64,000 nucleotides of DNA, taken from positions 6,138,001 through 6,202,000 of the forward strand of contig CAVNZM010000013.1 in assembly GCA_963693365.1 (NCBI GenBank), read 5' to 3'. This document shows positions 37,250-64,000 of this stretch, one piece after another. Numbering within the stretch: position 1 is the first letter of the stretch; every line of letters begins with the position of its first letter. Position numbers and translations under genes: made by a program. The stretch is from Amoebidium appalachense. Lineage: Eukaryota; Ichthyosporea. Under the pieces are notes generated by a model. That model made no database searches, was not told where the DNA came from, and worked only from the letters and a program-made list of their open reading frames with translations.

Positions 37250-37560
37250 GATTCCCGCCGGTGCCGGCCCCTGCGGGGGCAGAGATGGTGCGGCGGGTTT
37301 TGGGCCGCCAGCTGGGCTGGGTCAGCCCAACCCGCCAAAGTTTCGGGCTGAAAATGGGTTGGGTTGGGCCAGCTGACCTACCTTATAAAGCAGGTCTGTT
37401 TGCGCAAACGACATATAAGGAGGGGGGTTTAGAAGGGGTTTTGGTCTTCTGAGGGGTTGCTATATAGTGTTTGAGGGGGGATTACAGGGGGGTCCCAGCC
37501 CAAACACCCCTAGCCCAACCCGTTTAGTTTTCGGGCTAGTCCAGGCTGACTTATCTAGAC
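37250..37560. repeat. GC-rich segment with repeated GGGTTGGGC words
   Basis: GGCGGGTT at about 37291 faces AACCCGCC at about 37330, and GGGTTGGGTTGGGCC, AGCCCAACCC and CGGGCTGAAAATGGG recur on both strands. Resembles the ends of a degraded mobile element. Starts about 420 bp before the separase ATG. Confidence 0.45.
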
Positions 37561-37982
37561 TGCTCCATTTCTGCCGGGCCCCGGGATTCTATTAGCCTCG
37601 AATGATTGGCCAGTTCGGACAAAGGCGGTTTTTGAATTTGAATCTCACGGCCGTTACCGCCTGCTTTACCATCGTTTCAAACGTTGTCTCTCAGTAGAAG
37701 CCATCATTGCCCATCAAGAGAATCACTCAGAAGGCTATGAAAACACAGCTTTGCAGTCTAACCGAACCGCCCATACCTAGAGCCGCAGCCTCATAGCGTT
37801 AAACTGGCACACGCGCATGTACTTTTTTTCTTGCGAAACCCGCCTGCTTTTCTTAGAAGAGATTATTGCACTTTGGCATCCGCCTTTTCCCCTCCTGCTA
37901 AACGTAACGATGTCTCTAGGAGATTGTTGCTATTAGTTCTGACCAGTGAAGTCGAGTCCAGTTGTTTGTAATAGGTTAGAAA

Positions 37983-64000
<26,018 letters not shown>

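Larger units (their letters stand above)
31391..37982. other. 6.6 kb divergent spacer between the beta-helix gene and separase
   Basis: Contains both promoters. 31391-32100 is unique sequence. 32118-32153 is a run of about 36 T followed by (GT)n to 32241. 32680-32700 is a C tract. 33316-35470 is the repeat element described separately. 36482-36498 is a strong GC hairpin. 37250-37560 is GC-rich with repeated GGGTTGGGC/GCCCAACCC words. No gene recognised. Confidence 0.6.

Overview
The window is nuclear DNA from a eukaryote with many long introns. Every well-supported gene is split by GT-AG introns, and the introns and spacers are packed with homopolymer G/C tracts and (GT)n, (GA)n or (CT)n microsatellites. 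Most open frames on either strand are therefore low-complexity shadows. Reading exons by splice site and codon phase gives four recognisable intron-containing genes and one decayed gene. The lineage is not settled. The CDC50 protein keeps the exact block [11 protein letters not shown] and the block [13 protein letters not shown], which I recall as closer to opisthokont (holozoan) than to plant copies. A microsatellite-rich chlorophyte remains possible. No tRNA, rRNA, CRISPR array or bacterial-style operon was seen.

Layout. At 282-9386 (minus) lies most of a Golgi-type family GT49 (LARGE/B4GAT1-like) glycosyltransferase. Its first and last exons are missing. At 9387-15902 is a gene-poor stretch with a 1.1 kb microsatellite block. 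At 15903-17824 (minus) is an F-box/leucine-rich-repeat gene broken by several frameshifts. At 19497-24140 (plus) is a complete eight-exon CDC50/TMEM30 flippase subunit. Convergent to it, 25027-31390 (minus) is a secreted right-handed beta-helix protein with one C-terminal membrane span. At 31391-37982 is a spacer carrying an unusual element made of 215 bp inverted arms and 71 bp direct repeats. From 37983 to beyond 64000 (plus) is separase, about 46 exons and about 1,660 codons, cut off just before its protease domain.

How the genes relate. These are unrelated housekeeping and surface genes, not a pathway cluster. GT49, CDC50 and the beta-helix protein all belong to the secretory or surface system. 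Separase is the cohesin-cleaving cell-cycle protease. The most unusual parts are in the non-coding DNA: introns whose 5' ends are (GT)n and 3' ends are (AC)n, a dispersed repeat family that always ends in a long C tract (read on one strand), a 440 bp fold-back element of nested GCAGAAT/ATTCTGC palindromes, and the inverted/direct repeat element at 33.3-35.5 kb.
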